Assembly (NCBI GenBank): GCA_017429765.1
Contig: JAFROJ010000056.1
Location: 1 to 64,000 of the forward strand
DNA: 64,000 nucleotides
DNA from: Bacteroidales bacterium
GTDB taxonomy: Bacteria > Bacteroidota > Bacteroidia > Bacteroidales > UBA932
Reading direction: 5' to 3'
A model generated the notes under the pieces. The model was not told the DNA's origin. It made no database searches and worked only from the letters and a program-made list of their open reading frames with translations. Made by a program: the position numbers and the translations under genes. This document shows positions 63,621-64,000 of the stretch, in pieces. How positions within the stretch are numbered: position 1 is the first letter of the stretch; each line of letters opens with the position of its first letter.

Positions 63621-64000
63621 GGACAGTCGCGGTGACAGGTGGTATCGGGGCTGGCAAGTCTACAGTCTGCGCCCTTTTGTCCAGGCGCGGTGTCCCCGTC
63701 TATGACTCCGACGCCGCGGCCAAGAGGTTGTACAGCGAGGATGACTCACTCCTCGACTCCATCGAGGAGGCTTTCGGCCGCTCAGTCCGTACAGCGGACA
63801 AGAGGCCGGACTTCAAGAAGATAGCGTCCATAGTGTTCTCCTCGCCTGAGAAGCTCAGGGCCCTCGAGTCCATAGTCCATCCGGCCGTGACGCGCGATTT
63901 CCGTCGTTGGAAAGCGTCCAGGGAGTCCTATTTCGAGAATCTCGATCCGGGCGACATGTTCTTCGGAGCCCATCCTTTCTGCGTCATCGAGTCTGCCATA
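63617..64000 (+). CDS. coaE: dephospho-CoA kinase, 5' part (runs off the window)
   Basis: The first 128 codons are present. The P-loop GGIGAGKST is at residues 8-16, YDSDAAAKRLY near 29-39 and SIVHPAVTRDFRRW near 85-98, all CoaE blocks. A stretch of about 15 residues after that (YFENLDPGDMFFGAHP) looks like an insertion relative to the usual alignment before the FCVIESAI strand. It catalyses the last step of coenzyme A synthesis. The 3' end is outside the window. Confidence 0.93.
   Translation, partial: MRTVAVTGGIGAGKSTVCALLSRRGVPVYDSDAAAKRLYSEDDSLLDSIEEAFGRSVRTADKRPDFKKIASIVFSSPEKLRALESIVHPAVTRDFRRWKASRESYFENLDPGDMFFGAHPFCVIESAI

Overview
The window is a dense, GC-rich chromosomal segment (about 58% GC by eye, not computed) from a member of the Bacteroidales. 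The evidence is a SusC/SusD outer-membrane pair, many lipoproteins, DUF4252 and DUF3276 proteins, an S46 dipeptidyl peptidase, the nusB-yajC-ybbR-coaE gene order, and promoters of the Bacteroidetes type (TTTG, about 19-20 bases, then TAnnTTTG). The GC content would suit a Rikenellaceae- or UBA932-like gut lineage, but the sequence alone does not settle this. I see no rRNA, CRISPR array, transposase, integrase or phage gene. There is one tRNA and one palindromic REP-like repeat.

Layout. 1-4.9 kb: a tannase-type esterase and an exported nitroreductase, a REP-like element, a ferritin-like protein, then glutathione peroxidase with an OhrR-type regulator. 4.9-10.5 kb: a SusD/SusC pair with a small lipoprotein upstream. 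10.5-13.4 kb: tRNA-Ala and a three-gene lipid module (YghO-like GNAT, CDP-alcohol phosphatidyltransferase, acyltransferase). 13.5-16.9 kb: an operon of a large phosphoribosyltransferase-like protein, a CodB-type permease, a Fur-family regulator and a second exported nitroreductase, facing a Zn/Cd/Pb-type P1B ATPase. 18.8-25.1 kb: an SDR enzyme, a Spy/CpxP-like protein and three cation-coupled transporters.

25.2-28.4 kb holds the most system-like unknown: four tightly coupled genes for an HprK-like kinase, a membrane-less S26-type peptidase, a PqqD-like peptide-binding protein and a peptidase-less ABC exporter. This looks like a peptide (RiPP-like) modification and export cassette with no visible precursor. 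28.4-38 kb: a secreted phosphoesterase, a C69 dipeptidase, a papain-like lipoprotein, an acyl-ACP thioesterase and a polyamine ABC importer (potABCD) with its own outer-membrane porin. 38-47.5 kb: a stand-alone TonB-plug lipoprotein, a DUF389 protein, DPP11 with a porin, a sugar-isomerase-like lipoprotein, DUF1846, a glutamate symporter gltS cut by an in-frame UAG in its central loop, and a PHP-type phosphatase.

47.5-54.3 kb: an operon pairing an ECF sigma factor and a membrane partner with three DUF4252 proteins, next to a purine/NAD salvage operon (mtaD, purine nucleoside phosphorylase, a small membrane protein, nadE). 54.4-60.8 kb: a GH106-like rhamnosidase converging on a Gfo/Idh/MocA oxidoreductase - DUF1080 - sugar isomerase operon that resembles the Bacteroides 3-keto-glycoside/glucosinolate locus. 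60.9-64 kb: DUF3276 and the housekeeping nusB-yajC-ybbR-coaE operon, which runs off the end. Overall this looks like a free-living gut commensal that takes up peptides, polyamines, glutamate and plant glycosides, with several small regulatory or peptide systems lacking an assigned role.
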